From contig JAALGY010000012.1 of NCBI GenBank assembly GCA_032358165.1, positions 992,001-1,056,000 on the forward strand: a DNA stretch of 64,000 nt, read 5' to 3'. Source of the DNA: Diplosphaera chodatii (taxonomy: Eukaryota; Chlorophyta; Trebouxiophyceae; Prasiolales; Stichococcaceae). The stretch's first letter is position 1. The number at the start of each line of letters is the position of its first letter. The notes below the pieces were generated by a model. It did not search any database and had not been told where the DNA came from. It worked only from the letters and a program-made list of their open reading frames with translations. Shown in pieces: positions 34,233 to 48,300 of this stretch. The translations under genes were made by a program, and so were the position numbers.

Positions 34233-37200
34233 TCACTCGAGGTACTCGAAAGGGATGTTGAGCAGCGAGAACACGAACTCCCACATAGCTATCTGGTGCC
34301 ACGTCTGCACAGCACACCACCGATGGTCAGTCACCATCACAATAGATTGCACGACATCAGACAGACCGGCATGTGCGGGACAGAACTGCATGGCAGCATG
34401 TATTGTGCCTATCGATGCAAGTGCAATGTTGGCAGCACAGAGAGGGTCACACATACCGCAAGCTGGTACCGCCACTTGACGTACACTTTGTCCACCAGCG
34501 GCATCGCGCCATCCGCCAGCATGGCAGCAAGAAGCTGGAAGTCCCGGCCCTCGCCCAGCGTCAACGACAGGACCACGTAATCCTTGTCTTCGGCGTGCTG
34601 GCGCAGCCATGCTGCAAAGTCGACTGTCTGCAGGGTGTCAGCACAACAAACCTCAAACATCCTGAAACGTCAATGTTCTGTGTACACTGTCGCACGACTC
34701 AGACAGCGCCAGCACAGCCTCCCATACTGGTGACTAATGCAGCTGTTCTGTGATATTGCAGAGCACAGTCTTGGTGATAGCTGTTGGCAACTGAATCTTG
34801 TTGGCACTTCGGTCTTGTGTACCTGCAGATCCCGGCGGGCGGCCAGCTCGGAAGGCGCGGGGCTGGGGGCTGGGCTGGCCGCATCGCAGCCGCCCACCCT
34901 GTGGCAGCTGCCCAGGTGCATGCGCCACCAGGAGTGGTGGCGCGTTGCCGCCCCCGGCCGCGCGAGCAGCAGCGTCTGGATGTCCGACATGCTGACGTCA
35001 AATCTGTGGGGTGCAGGAACCATCTTAGCCCAGGGCCGCGCTGCAACCCTATCAATACATGCACATATTGCTATGTGCCAGGGGTGCAGGTGCTCCACAT
35101 GCCGAAGCTCGGAGATGCTGAAATGGCATGTAATGGCGGCAGGCATCAGAACGTACCTTGACGCCCCATGCATGTTGATGGATGCCGACCCATTTGCTGT
35201 GCCTGCGGACAACATGCTCCCAGTGTTGGCACGGGAAGTTGCCCAGGACCCGAGACGGCGCTCATGTACATGCAACGTTCCCATATCAGCTATCAGATCT
35301 CGCCTGCTGCTTGGGGGTGCAGCGTCACGTTGCCAGCAATGCGCGACAGTGCTTCAACATTGGCCGCCAGCGCTGCTTCCTGCAAAGTTCACCATTTCTG
35401 CTCTTATCAGTTGGAACAATCAAGCACAGCACGCCAAATCACTACAGCATCCGCAGGGCCTTGGCCTTTGGCGGCTCATCGGCCACCAGGCAGCAAGGTG
35501 TGGTGTGCCGCTGCTGCTGAATGCAGATCGGGGTGCATGCGCACGCTCACCTGCTTGCCGGGAACGCCTGCAGCCTGGAACGCGTGCACCTGCCAGCGCC
35601 ACGGCTCCACCTCACCCCGCACAAAGTGCGCCATGGCCGCGCCCGACCTGCAGGTTGGCAGGGTTGCAGCTCGACTATTGGGAGCCCACCATGCGTGTGT
35701 GACTTGCTGCGGACTGTTGCGGGCAGTCAATATGCGCGCAGTGCAGTTTGCCTGCAAATCAACATCAAGCTACTCCATGCAACTGCCGGGGACTCGGACA
35801 ACTTTCGGGCATTCGGACAAGCAGAGGTATGGTGGCGGCTGGCATTGCACCCCCGGGGCCTCACCTGACAGCCAGGTCACAGTACAGATGGCGGACATAT
35901 GGCGGCGGTTGCGGCCGCTGTGCCCCTGCCTGTAGCATGTTCTGAAGCGTCATCAAGCTATAGGTTCAAAGCATGCCGGCTCGAGCATAAGTGACAACAC
36001 CTCCCATGAGCAGAGGTGGTCCAAAGGTCTGGAGGACCAAAGCAGTCACCTGCAGGTGCTGCACTCCAATGGCATACGTCTGCGATCCTGTCTCCCATGT
36101 GAAGGATGAGTCCAGGGCGACCACTTGGCCTACGATTGGCATGTTCAGCAGAGCTGAGCACTGGCAAAAAGGCAGCGTCTGTGGTGGCTGTGCACTTGCT
36201 GCAGTCCAAACCACACTGAATGTCATGGTGCAGAGGCAAGGCAGTGGTTGCACACCGTCAGGGCTCCAGTGCGGGTTCAGACTTGCCCGCGCATAGCTGG
36301 GCCCTGGCCAGTCTGCTGGTGGCAGGATTGCCAGGGTTTGCACCTGTGGGATGAGCACAGGCTGTTGACGCGACACACCGACATACTCCTCTCTGGAAGC
36401 AGAGGTGCAAGCAGACAGCAGCTGCACAGAGTAAAACCCGCCGTGGTGCAAGACAGCATGCATCTTAGGATGTAAAGATGTATCAGCATCGTCATCACGC
36501 AATAATGCTCACCTCGCTGCGGTACAGGTCCCAGACGTACAGCTTGTGTGGCTCATGGTATGTGTCGCCCAGCAGAAAGCGGTTCGCTTCACCATGCAGC
36601 CGGCATGGCCCTGGGCCTGCATCACATGCAAGGTTCTGAAGTATTAGCGTCGGTGCACTGGATTGTATATGTCACCCAGCAGCGTCCCGCGTGTCGAGGT
36701 AGGACCATATAGCAGCATGAGAGTATCTACATGGTTGTAGTGTTCACAGTTGTGATGCCGTCCTGTTGTCACATACTGTCATATGACAGAGCATGACAAT
36801 CGTCATGACACAACAGCTGTCACACCTTCTTTCCTGATCGCCTCTGGCTTCTGCAGCTCCAGCACACCCTTGCTGCAATTGCAGGCAGAACGACTACGTC
36901 AAAGAGTGCAGGTGTCGCGCTCATACCATATGCAGAGAAAGGGCTGGCAGCACCCTTTGCTGCACTGAGCTCTCATGCTCTCCTGCTTTGAGGTTGATAC
37001 CCCGAGCAGGGTGTTGCAACCTACCGATTGTCAACAAGGTAGGTGCCTGTCCTGTCGCACACCAGCAGCTTGCCGTCATGACCATAGTCCATGTCTCCCC
37101 CCTCCACCATGGGGACACTGCAGCCAAAGTCTGCATCTGAGTTTGTCAGCTGATACTCCGTCGCGGTGTGGCAATGTGTGTTGAGCAGCGAGTGAACCAA

Positions 37201-40200
37201 GATGCACTGGGTAAGCTGCCTGCAGGCACTGATGTGAAAGGGACTGCCACTGATTCCCGCATTTGATTCTGGTCATGTCGCAAGACTCACCGCCACAGGT
37301 TCCGGCCATCGATCCCGATAGTATACACGAAGCTGAGCGGCGGCATCTTCTCGTTGGCGCAGCGGCTGACCCTGTAGTGGAATGCCAAATGCTCGCCGTC
37401 CCGGCTGAACACCACGCTGGAGATCCAGCCCAGGCAGTGCGTGACGGCCTTCCCACCCCGCTGGACCGCTGTCCTGTAGGGCAGCCCGCTGGCTGCATCC
37501 TTCTGCCATGAGAACTTCCCTGCAGGATGAGATGGTCGAGGTCTCATAGGCATATCAATGCAACGGCTGGGGGCGCTGCAGCTATTTGCAGCTCGTCAAG
37601 GCACTATTTGGTGGGTGGCGGGGCTGCTGCTAAGGAAGAACACCATGAGCTGCTGTTTTACAAAGGGCATAAGCCTGCACCTGTGAATGTGGCCTGGAAG
37701 AGCGCCTGCAGTGACACCAATAGTCGCGAGGTGCCTGAGTGCGTGTCCATCAGCCACAGGCCGTCGTCTGCTGGGTGCTTGGCAGCTGTGGCTCCTCGCA
37801 GTGCTGCGCCGCTGGCCGTGTAGCCCCACCCTGCAGCGCCGCAGAAATGAAGATCATGAGGTATGCATCCGCAGACATGTCAGCGATCTGCATGGCTTCT
37901 GAATCACAGCTGGGATGATGTAAAGTCTCACCTGTGTTGCAATCCAGCTTGTCATACCAGCATCAAGCAGCAACACCACATGCACACGACTTTGCTACCG
38001 AGGGATACTTCGCACCCGGTTCTGCAACATGAAGACGGAGAAAGCAGAAGGAAGCAGCCAGGCTGCCGTCAGGCGCAACGCTGTAGATGGGTCGCGGCAG
38101 CACCCGCAGCCTTGCCCGAGCGCCAATATCATACACCACACTGCAGTGACACGGGCTTAAGTGCCTTCAGCCATAGCACCAGCGCTGCCCGAGTCAGGGC
38201 AATGCTGCGCAAGTAGCAATATGGAGCGAAAGCTTCATCATCAGGTGGACCTTGTATGCCCACTTGCCTGCATAGCCGATTGGTTGTGACATTTGCATTG
38301 CATCCACGGTCGTTATATACCAACCGTGTGTTTGATGCTCCTAGCCACTGCATGGACATCGCAACAAGCAATGTCAGCCTCCGCTGGATGTCAGCCTCCG
38401 CTGGATCCCTCAAACAGCCTCCGCTGGATGTCAGCCTCTGCTGGATGTCAGCCTCCGCTGGATCGTGCACAGGTCTGCCAAATGCCCTCCCACTGGACGA
38501 GAAGTGGCGTAGCTGCACCAAACTTGCTGACCTGGACTCTGGGACCAAGACGGTAGCTCCAGGCGGTGGTCAGCGCCAAAGAGTGCCACCCCCAGCCGCT
38601 GTGCTCCATGGTCACTGGCGCACCTGCTCACAAGCCGACGTGCTGTGAGTGCACATTGGAGACCAGTGCCAGGCATCATGAGGAGTCTGACGCCCCCAGA
38701 CATCAGGGTGATGTGACAGAAGACACAACACAGAGCATATGTCGTGCGGCGCTCAGCCGAAGGTGCCCACCCTCAGAGAAGGGGATGTAGCCGACCGCCA
38801 ACTTGTCTCCTGCATCCATGTCGTGCGGCAGCTGCTGGCTGCGGCAGCGCAGCAGGCGGCTGCCGTCTGAGGACCATGCTTCGATGTCATTGCGACCAAA
38901 GAAGTGGAAGCCATGCCTCCAGTCTGTCATGGCGTACAGCTGCACAACCACACCGAAAGACGTTGCAGCTAGTCGCACAAACATGGCGGTGCTGCATGCA
39001 GCAAGCGCAACATGCAGGCAGGGACTCTACAGTGTATGTGTGGCAGTAACACAGCTTGAAGTGCCAGTGTCAAAGACCCCTGGCTACAGACAGCTGTAGA
39101 CACCTGCAGCGGCCGGATGTGCATGGCTGGAGCAGCAGCTGTGCGCCGCTGCAGTGCAAGCTGGCGAGCTTGCGTGATGACTTCCTCGTCCTGTGGGCAG
39201 TGCTGCATGCGGTGGTGCAGGTATCGCATCTGGTCACTGCCATCCACCTGCACCGCATATCAGGCATGGTGCTGCCATGAATGGTGATTTACATATGACG
39301 ATAACATGACAGCCCTTGGAGCAGCGGCTGCCGGAGACCCTGAACTTGCGACCCGGGCAAGCGATGGCAAATGGTGTTGCAGCTGCTGCTGGGTTGATAG
39401 GCTTGGGATGTGCGCCTGCCGCCACCGGCTGGTATCACGATGTGCAATGTGACATGTTCGAGCTGAGTCCAGCGGCTGAGTACAGCGGTGCTGTCACCTT
39501 GTGCAGCACCAGCCAACCGGCACACAGCGACTCATGTGTGCGCACACGTGCATGGGCGGAGCGCCCCGACGCATCCCGGTCCGGCAGAGCAAAGAAGCAG
39601 CACTGCCCAGCCGCTGTGCGCATCCTGTTGGACGCAGACACGCTGACTGAGTTCCCTTCAGATTCACGCTTGAACGACTGATGATGCAATAGCAGCTGAT
39701 ACCTTGTGGCCAGTGGTGCAAAGCTTGGGTCTGTGGCAGCATGGGCTCACATCGGCTGGTCCACATGGCGAAGGTCCATCCCCATCACCCAGAAGCCGAA
39801 GGTGGCATCTTCATTGGGCATGAACTTGAGCGGCGCAATGGCATTAACTTCATGCAGTGCTCGCGCCACGTCTGCTGAAAACACATACCTGCACACAAAG
39901 CAGCTGCAGGGTTTGCCAGCTGACATAGGTCAAAACAGGTTGTTGCCAGCTTCTGCATACTTAGGGGAATATACGCAAAAATGTGCCATGTCGAAGACTT
40001 GGCTTGTGTATGGCCATGCTCTTGTAGTACATTCTCACCCGCCACCAAACATGTAGGGCGCATACTCGCGAATGCCGGTCAGCTGAAAGTACTCTACATT
40101 GGCCCACTTGTTGCCGTCTTCAGTGATGACCACCCCGTTTCGCTTCTCCGCACCCATGTACAGCCTCTCAGAGGTGCAGTCTGGGTACCGGCACAGCTGC

Positions 40201-41486
40201 AGGGCAGCGGAAAACGTGTGCTGGCCAGTTCTGTCACGATGCTGGCACATCTTCACATTGTTTTCGTCCTGGACGGTACACTTTGATAGCATTCATTGCT
40301 ATCTGTACGTCTTGATGGCTCCCTTGTGAGTGTGGTCAACTTGGCACATTGCCCACCTTTCTGAGGGCTGCGACCAGGTTGCCGGTGTGCACATATGCGT
40401 CATCGTCCGTCTTCAGCACGAAGCTGGGGCGCGAGTGGCGTGCGACCCACTGCACCAGCGCAAACGTTTTGTACACGATGGAGCGATAGTCGGTGCCCTG
40501 TGTGCCCGGCACAAAGATGAGGTCGCCATGCTCTGCCGCCTCCTCCAGGGTGGCGTCATCCGCCTCCTCCTGTATGTCGGGCAGCTTTGGGTGGGTGACT
40601 TGCCGTCATTTGGTCTTGATGCATTACAAACGAGGATGCATTGTTGCCTGTCATAGTCATTGCAGGACATAGTAGCTGTGCTGATAACCTGGAGAGGCAG
40701 CCGGTGGAGCAGTCAGAGCTCATGGTATGTACCCTCACCTCATACAAAACAAAGCGTACGGCAACGTCTGGCCCTGCATCCTGCATCCAGGTCTGCCGCA
40801 CAGCAGTGCGCCGCTCCCAGCTCTTTGGCACCGAGAGCACGCCAATGAAGAGGAACGGCTCCGTGGCATTGCCGCCGCTGATATTCTGCTGATGCTGCTG
40901 CAGTCCCAGCTTTGTTTGCTGCTTCGATGCATAACCGCCGGACACTGACACAGCCGGCACATTGGTGGCCGTCAGCAGCACCTCAGACTGGCGCCTGCAG
41001 GCACGTGGGCAACCAGCGGGTTATAAACACCAGCCACCAGTGCTACAACATTACTTCTTCTCATAGACGGCTGGAGCGCTGCACATCCTTCAGCTTGGCA
41101 TACCTGACGGTGTGCAGGCTGTCCACCAGCTGGTTGTATTCCTCTCGAGCCTCCGCCAGCCACGGCTGCACCGCCTACAGCAGTGGGAGCTGATTCCGTG
41201 GCTGGATTGCACTCAGCCGGTAGCAGGGGCTTGTTCCATCTCAGCAGCTGCACTCCTCGCTCCATCTTCACAGTGTGCTGGGGCAGCCAAGGCAATACCT
41301 CGCCCCCGTCGCAGAATATGTCGGTGTATGCAGAGCCCAGCAGTGCCGAGGTGCGCCAGAGGCCGCTGCAAAGGATCCAGAGCGTGATGGCAAGCGCGGC
41401 GAATAGCAGCACACGTAGCGGAAGCGGCCGGTTGTGTGACGCACGCTGCACCAGGGACCAGACACGCTGCGCCTCACGCGGCACCT
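34233..41486 (-). CDS. GT31 glycosyltransferase-PD40 propeller-FkbM methyltransferase fusion, copy A
   Basis: Single intron-rich gene, minus strand, for a type II membrane protein. A signal anchor (LRVLLFAALAITLWILCSGL) lies near 41425-41355. The GT31 module has FIGVLSVPKSWERRTAVRQT near 40855-40790, FVLKTDDDAYVHTGNLVAAL near 40430-40370 (the DDD nucleotide-sugar/metal motif), KWANVEYFQLTGIREYAPYM near 40110, and FMPNEDATFGFWVMGMDLRH near 39840-39780. A linker motif, MRYLHHRM, lies near 39215. The beta-propeller includes EAWSSDGSRLL, VLPRPIYSVAPDGSLAAS, DGLWLMDTHSGTSRLLVSLQ, GIDGRNLWR and HWSPDG (38945-36060). The FkbM module spans 35925-34233: HLYCDLAVRSGAAMAHFV, QVHAFQA, GNVTLHPQAAGE, VDFAAWLRQHAEDKDYVVL, then LTLGEGRDFQLLAAML where active relatives have a DIEGAE-type motif. 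First coding exon upstream of 41486 is unresolved. Confidence 0.78.
38371..38464. repeat. Short tandem repeat in an intron of copy A
   Basis: Five imperfect copies of a unit of about 15-17 bases with the core tcagcctccgctggat; one spacer (ccctcaaa) interrupts the array. It lies between propeller exons of copy A and I see no counterpart in copy B, so it probably arose after the duplication. Confidence 0.8.
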
Positions 41487-42300
41487 GCAATCACAAGTGC
41501 CGACCGCTCTTGCAGCGCCTTGCTACAGCTTACAATCATGTCAGGCGTATGAGACTGTCATCTACTCAGCAACGTCATGTGCCATTTGCGGCATGTGCGT
41601 TCATGCATGACGCTTCGCAGCCTTACCCTCATGCATCGCCTGGAGATCAGCGCTCATGCTGTGGCCAGCACAGCCATGAGAATACCCGCATAACCTGCCA
41701 GCGATGATGCGTGGCTGCTGAAAGGCGTTTTTGCCTGTGCTGCTGATTGCTCATGTTTACCGGGGGATCTGGTCAGACGGCAACACGCTGGCGAAACAAA
41801 AGCATGGTGCACACCGATACATGTATGCTCTCAGCACCCATCGCATTCTGCCATAATGTGGGCATGTGCACGATGATCGAATCATCGAAGTACATCACCT
41901 TTGAATGGCCTGTCGATGCGCTCGAGAAAATGCGAGACCTGTTCAACAGTCTTCTTGATGTCGCAGTTTGTACACTTACACGCGAGCAGCAATCAAGATA
42001 GATGACGAGAGCTGCCTGAACCCTGGTTGAGGGCCCTGACCTGACGGGCGACAGCTGCAAGGCGGCAAGTGTGCTGGTGATGGCTGCGCCAATCTCACAT
42101 CTGCATGAGCGGTGTGCACGATGAGGCGAGCAAACTCGCACAGGAAACTCGTCACACCAGCGGGCGTTCTGGCATCTGTTCCTGCGCGCACCAGACACAA
42201 CAGCCGGGTGTGTGCAATGCACCGATGGTGTTGGCATGCATGCATGCCTCTGCAGTTGCTGTTACGTCACCTCGCCCCTACGTATGCTCAGCATGTGCCT
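41487..42300. promoter_or_regulatory. Shared divergent region between the two fusion paralogues
   Basis: About 0.8 kb between the first recognised exons of copies A (minus) and B (plus). It should contain both promoters and the missing first coding exons, since both recognised first exons begin right after acceptor-like tgcag/ctcag sites. No inverted repeat of the two halves could be seen by eye and no regulatory motif was singled out. Confidence 0.45.
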
Positions 42301-45300
42301 CAGTGGTATCCGAGATGTCTGCAGACCATACAGTACAGCGTCCTCGGCGTGCTGCTGGTGATCGCGGGCCTGCACACACTCTTCTTCCGGGGCGCACGGT
42401 ATGCCCCGCTCGGCTGTCAGCAAGAGGTGCAGCATGGCGCCAAGCTGGACACCAGCCTGCTGATCGGCATCCAGCAGCTGCGCTACGAGCAGCGGATGCT
42501 GCAGGCGGATCGCGACAAGCTGCTTGGCACCGCATTCAGCCAGGTTCAGGACTGCACCCATGGTCTGCTGGCATGAGGCCTAGCTGGGAAGTGGAGGTTG
42601 TGTTGGTGCAAGCAGCATGATGCTGATAGCAGGGAGCTTAAATGCCATTGGAGGTGACCTACTCTCTACCATTGGGCGTGCAGGTGCCATTTCAGCAGGT
42701 GTCATCACCTAGCACTGCGCTTGCCAGCCCGGATGGCCGCCCGGCGCTCTTCATGTTCATCGCCGTGTTCTCGACGACCAACTTCCGGCACCGGCGCGAT
42801 GCTGTCCGGGAAGCCTGGATGGAAGAGGCGGCACGACGGACAAATGTGCTGCCGAGATTCGTCCTGACAGGCGAGCCCGACATACTTCATGTTCGCACAC
42901 ACGTCACAGCTGCTGTTGGTGGGTACTGAATGCGATGCATGCATGATAAATGCAGGGGCCGAGAGAGATGTGGATACCGAGGCAGAGGCGAAGCAGAAGG
43001 GCGACATGCTGTTCACGGATGACAGGCTCTCAGGCTACCGCTCCATAGTGCACAAGACATACTTCGTCCTAGAGTATGTGGTGAGCAGATGATATACCCA
43101 TACACACTCTGCTTTCCTTGGTCAGCTGGTTGAGGCATACCCGAAATGACGATGAATAGCAGCATATCCGTCGGGTGTTGCTGATATTCTGGCCGAGTAC
43201 TCATGTGAGCTTCCGCTGTTCGCAGGTGCGGCGCTTTGACGTGCGGTTCATCATGAAGGCGGACGACGATGCCTTTGTAAACGTACCGGCGCTTGTTGCT
43301 GAACTCAAAGCCAACTGCGTCACGCCGGGGTGTCGCCGTGAGCGCATGTACTTTGGCCGCGAGATCCGCAACAATGTGGTGCGTCCACAGCGCTGAGATC
43401 TGCTGCTCTGACCCGTTCCTTCCTTGTGTCTGTCAGTGTGCACGTGCCTGAACGTTGTTACAGGCCATTAAACACGACTCAAACAAGGCACATCTGCAGG
43501 CCAAGGCGCAGCGCACCATCTGCATGTGTTGCTATGATCTATTTCTCAATCGAACCTTTATTGCCAAAGACACAACATCCGGAACTTGCAACGTAGCTTT
43601 GCTGTGTCACAGGTGCGGCTGGCAGAAGGCGACAAGTGGCAGGATGTGGAGTATCTCAAGCACACCAGCCTGAAGACCTACATGCCCTACATGATGGGTG
43701 GTGGCTATGTGCTGTCCGCTGACCTGGCACACGTCATCCTTGGCATCAACCAGCAGGTTTGATGTTAGCTGTCATGCTGAAACCTCCACAGTTGCATACA
43801 TTCCCAGGTGTTCCGCGGTCTTGGCGTAATGTGTCCGCTCAGACAGCATGTAATTCCCAAAGCCGTTGCATGTCATCTAGGTGTGCTTGGTCACATGATG
43901 GTGTCTTGATGGTGTGTTGACACATGCACAACCTGTGCGCAGGCACACAACACGACGATGCTGAAGTTTATGCCCAACGAGGATGTGTCCATTGGCTTCT
44001 GGCTCATGTCGGTGGACCTGCGCCGCATCAACAATCAGCGGGTACACTACCTGTTTGCTGCTCACTGCTGGATGCCTATGCGGACCTCCTTGTGTGTGCT
44101 TGGCCTCCTTCTGCCAGCCACCCGTGCATGACCATGCTCAGCTGCTGCTTTTTCCTTCTTTCTTCTTGAAGGGACGATATTGGTTCGTGTACGAGAAGAT
44201 GGGACAACATTGTCCAGCATTCACTCTGTGCAGGTGGTAACCTGGGGCCACCCCTGCTGCTTTGAGCGGGCCAAACGGCGGGCTGGCACCCCCGACGAGA
44301 ACCGCGCCTGGTTTCACGTCACAGTTGACCTGTGCCGTGAGCAGTGGCTCATCTTGCACAAGATTGAGTACGCGGAGGAGATGCGGTGAGTCGAGATCGC
44401 TCCAACATCAAGAACCGTTGCAGTTGCCAGCTGTGGCAGAAAACAAGGGCGTGCCGCTTTGTCAGGCATTGTGGACAGCTTTGAAGGGTGGCCTGACTGC
44501 ACCTGTATCGGCATGAAAAGCATGCTGTGGAACATCCACACAACTGCACCGACACAGTCAGCATGTACGTATCAGGTATTTGGGGAAGCGGCTGGCGCAG
44601 TGCGGCCGTGTGCGCGCCCTGAAGGAGCGGGCCCGGGCTCTGGCAGTGGCCACCCGCCAGCCGCAGCCGCCGCCGCTGCTCGAGCATGGCAAGGTGCATC
44701 TGCATGCAGGCCGTGCGGCACACATGCCATAATCTCTGGACCCTGGCCGTAAACCACAGGAGCTCGAGCGTTGGGGACCACTGGCGTGGGCAGGTGTGGC
44801 GGCTGACGGAGGGCTGGCGAGACTCGCAGCACATGCTGGGCAGCTACCTGGGCAGCCCCTGGTCGTCTGCGGGCACCGCGCTCGCGGCGCTGCGGCTCCC
44901 GCAGCATGCCGACACGCTGGCGCCCGGGGACAAGATCCAGATTGGGGTGTTCCGCCATGACAAAGGTGCGAAGTGTCCATGCCTTTGTTGTGGTTGTCAG
45001 AGTTTGACCTGCTGTCTGAAGACGTGCTGCACAAAGCGCATCCTGACCAGTGTTAATCCTGCCAGATAGCGCCGAATGCCATGATGCTGAGGTGCACCTG
45101 CCTTACCATGGGGCACCTTACTAGTGCACGCTCTTGATGGTGACACTCGCTGCTGCAGGGCATGTGTGGCATTGGGAGCAGCTAGACACTACAGCGGCAT
45201 GGAACACGCGATCCGGGCCGCAGCTGCAGTGGCTGGGTGCCAGCAGCCGCTACCTGTTCTTTAACGATTTGCGGTGCAGCGCAATTGCAAATGTCGGCAG

Positions 45301-48300
45301 CGCCCGCCTCACTGCAGCTGCCGTAAAGGTGACATGGGCTCTACAGAGGGTGGCTGGCCCAAGCAATGTCTATGTGACTGACATCATGATGGTTGGCAAG
45401 GTGAAGCTATGTGATGCAGGCAGCGTCGGCCTCCAATGGGGTCCTGAAGGGCGGCAAGGGAAACATCAAGGGCAGGGCGCTGCACCAGCAAAACAGTGGC
45501 GCTGCAGTGTCCAATTCTGCAGGTGCTGTGATCGCACCTGCAGTGGCTCAGGAAGCGGAGGAAGCGGCGGCTGCAGCACCCGAGCAGGCTGTGGTACAGG
45601 GCTTGGGATCCACAGGGTCAGCTGACAGCCGGCAGCGTGCTGCTTTGCCAGGGGTTGCGGCACAGACAGCAGCGTCACACGCAATGCAGGATGTTGTGCA
45701 GCCGGCAGCGCTGTTGGGTGATGCTTGTGCGGTGAGTGCCTGTTATTGCTGACAGGACTGACTTCCTAACCTGGGGGATTTGCCAATCGCCTCGCCTCGA
45801 GCCATGCACTGTGGTTGTGTCATACTGGTATGTGCAGCAACTGTGATTTGTTGCAGGTGGTGTACGACCTGCAGCGCATGACACGCACGCGGCGGCTGCC
45901 GCTGCCGCTGCACTCGGTGTCGGAGGACGGTGCTTACGGCCTTGCAGTCAACATGCAGCGGCTGGAGGCAGCATCCCCAGGTCATGGATACTTAAGCCTG
46001 CAGATGTGGCAGGTGGCAACACTGTGAAGGGCGCACATAGATTGTACATCAAGAGTGAGCAGCAGCACCACAATTGCCGACAGTTACATTTGTATGCTGT
46101 AGGCGAAGGCTACCCGCTGATGCCAGGTGCAAAGGCAACACTGCAGGCGCAGCCATGCCCCAGTACCGATGGCATCTGGAAGGTGTGCAACACATTGTCT
46201 TGTTATGCAGATGCGCTGCCATTTGTGCATTGGCACATCTCATATACCAGCATCTCATATACCAGATCGATGCTGACAGCAGTTGAGCAAGCATAGTTGT
46301 CGTGGTTGGTGGTGAAGAGCTTCCACGTGGTTCCAGGTGGACATGTTCACTGGGGAATCAGCCGTGGTCGTCAGCCTGCAGCAGCTGTTTGCAGCAGTGC
46401 GAGAGGGTCCACAGGCTGGTGCGCTTGTGCCTAGCGTGCTGCAAGAGCCTGCAAGCCAACCCAACACAGCTCTGCTGTCATACCAGAAGCCGACAGGACA
46501 AATTCCGAGACAAACAACTTTCACATGCCAACAGGGCGACAGGATGGGATGACTGGTCTTGAGTACCATACTGCCGACCCGCCACCAGCATCTGCGGCAA
46601 TGGAGTGCCTGCATTGGGTGTCCGGCCCACAGGTACGCTGATGCTGACTTGCATCTGACCTGACCCTGTGGTGCTTTTTTCATATTCTGGCGCCTTCTGG
46701 AAGATCCTTTCCTCTTGCATGGTGCACAACAGTCTGTATGCGAGCACACATCGGCTTGATCGACTGATACTCTTGTCGGCTGCACACGTGCAGTTCAATC
46801 GCGACAGCTCCAGCATCGTGTTCCTGTATCACATCGGCGGATGCAAGGTCGCCGGGCAGCAGGATGCAGCTGGCGCCGCAGCAGGCAGCAGGCAGACGTG
46901 GACCTACCTGTTCACAGTGGCAGCAGACGGCAGCAATCTGTGGAGGGTGCCGGTGCGTCCTTGCAGGCGCTGACGAATGCACATACAATGTCTGACAGCA
47001 CTGACGCAATATGCTGCACATGCTCCTGCCGCATTTGCGTTGAGAAGGGCAGCAGAGCGGTCTGCTTGCCTGAGCAGGGGCACACGCAACTGTCAGCTGG
47101 CATAGGCAGAACAATAGGTCGATTTTCTGCAGCAGGCTCTTCTGTGCTCAGGCCAGGTACCAATCTTAAGCTGTTGGACCATTTACACAGGTGGTGGCGG
47201 GGGCGCGGCACGATTACGGGCGTGGTGGCCGGCTGCTGGTGTGTGACGGCACCGGCTTCTACGAGGTGCTCAACCGTCGCGAGGTGCATCGGCTGGAGCT
47301 CCCAAAGTCAGGTGTGAGCAAGCGCACGGACATGAAATGATGATGAATGCTCATGAGTGACACACGGTAGCCTCGGCAACTATGGCCACAGACCGGTGCC
47401 ATCATTGTACCACAACTGCAAGTCATGGACAGCACACACCAGCCAAAGGACCCACAGATGCCAGTCTGAGGTTTCAAGGTAGCAACCTGCTGGCACGTGG
47501 ACTCACTAGTCCAGCAGGTTGCGTTGCAGTCTCCACATGACACGCTTCCACATATTACACACAGTGTCGTGGGGCGGGGCGGGCGACTGCCGCTACTTCC
47601 TGGACAACGAGCGCTTCGTGCTCTCCGACACCGCGCCGGCGCCCGCCAAGAAGCTGTTCGTGTGGGACCGCTGGTCCGACGCCGTCCACGTCATCGGCGA
47701 GTACCTGCCTCAGGTGCGGCAGCCTCGAGAAGCCGCCGCTCACCTGCACGGTCCTGGCCAGCTTTCCGGCGGCCGTGCCCGCAACGCGCTGTGCACCGTC
47801 AGTCACGGGAGCTGGGCGTTGCTGCACCACCAGCAGCGCCCACATTCAGCTGGTCTGCCAGACGCCTCGTTCAGCACTCCGACGAGCGGCTGCACTCATG
47901 CAGGCGGGCGCCCGCGGCTTCTCGCACGATGGGCTGCGCCCCCTGTGGTCCCGCGACGGCCGCCAGGTCGCCTTCGACTCCGCGCACGGCGGCCAGGGCT
48001 GGCAGGTGCGGCACCTCACGGGGCTGCGGACAGTGCGGAGCAGCAGCTGCGTAGCTGTTGATGGACCACATCAACGCGATCAACCTGTTGTTGTTCTCTG
48101 AAATGTTCATGTGGTGTGAGGTTGCAACGTCACGGTCCCTTTCTGGGCAGGTGTACCTGGCGGGGGTGCAGGAGCTGGGCGTGGACATGCTGCCCAGCGA
48201 GCAGCAGCGCAAGACCCTCCCGGGAAGCAGCCTTGGGTGAGTGCGCCGTTGACTCAGGAGGCAGCAGGATGACAGACACTCATCTGGCTAAGCGACCCTG

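Noticed and set aside
34233..41486. Treating the GT31, propeller and FkbM parts as three separate genes on each side
   Set aside because: Motifs align across the module junctions in both copies (for example LHK to MRYL), and I see no stop or start at the junctions; it stays open until transcripts are seen.
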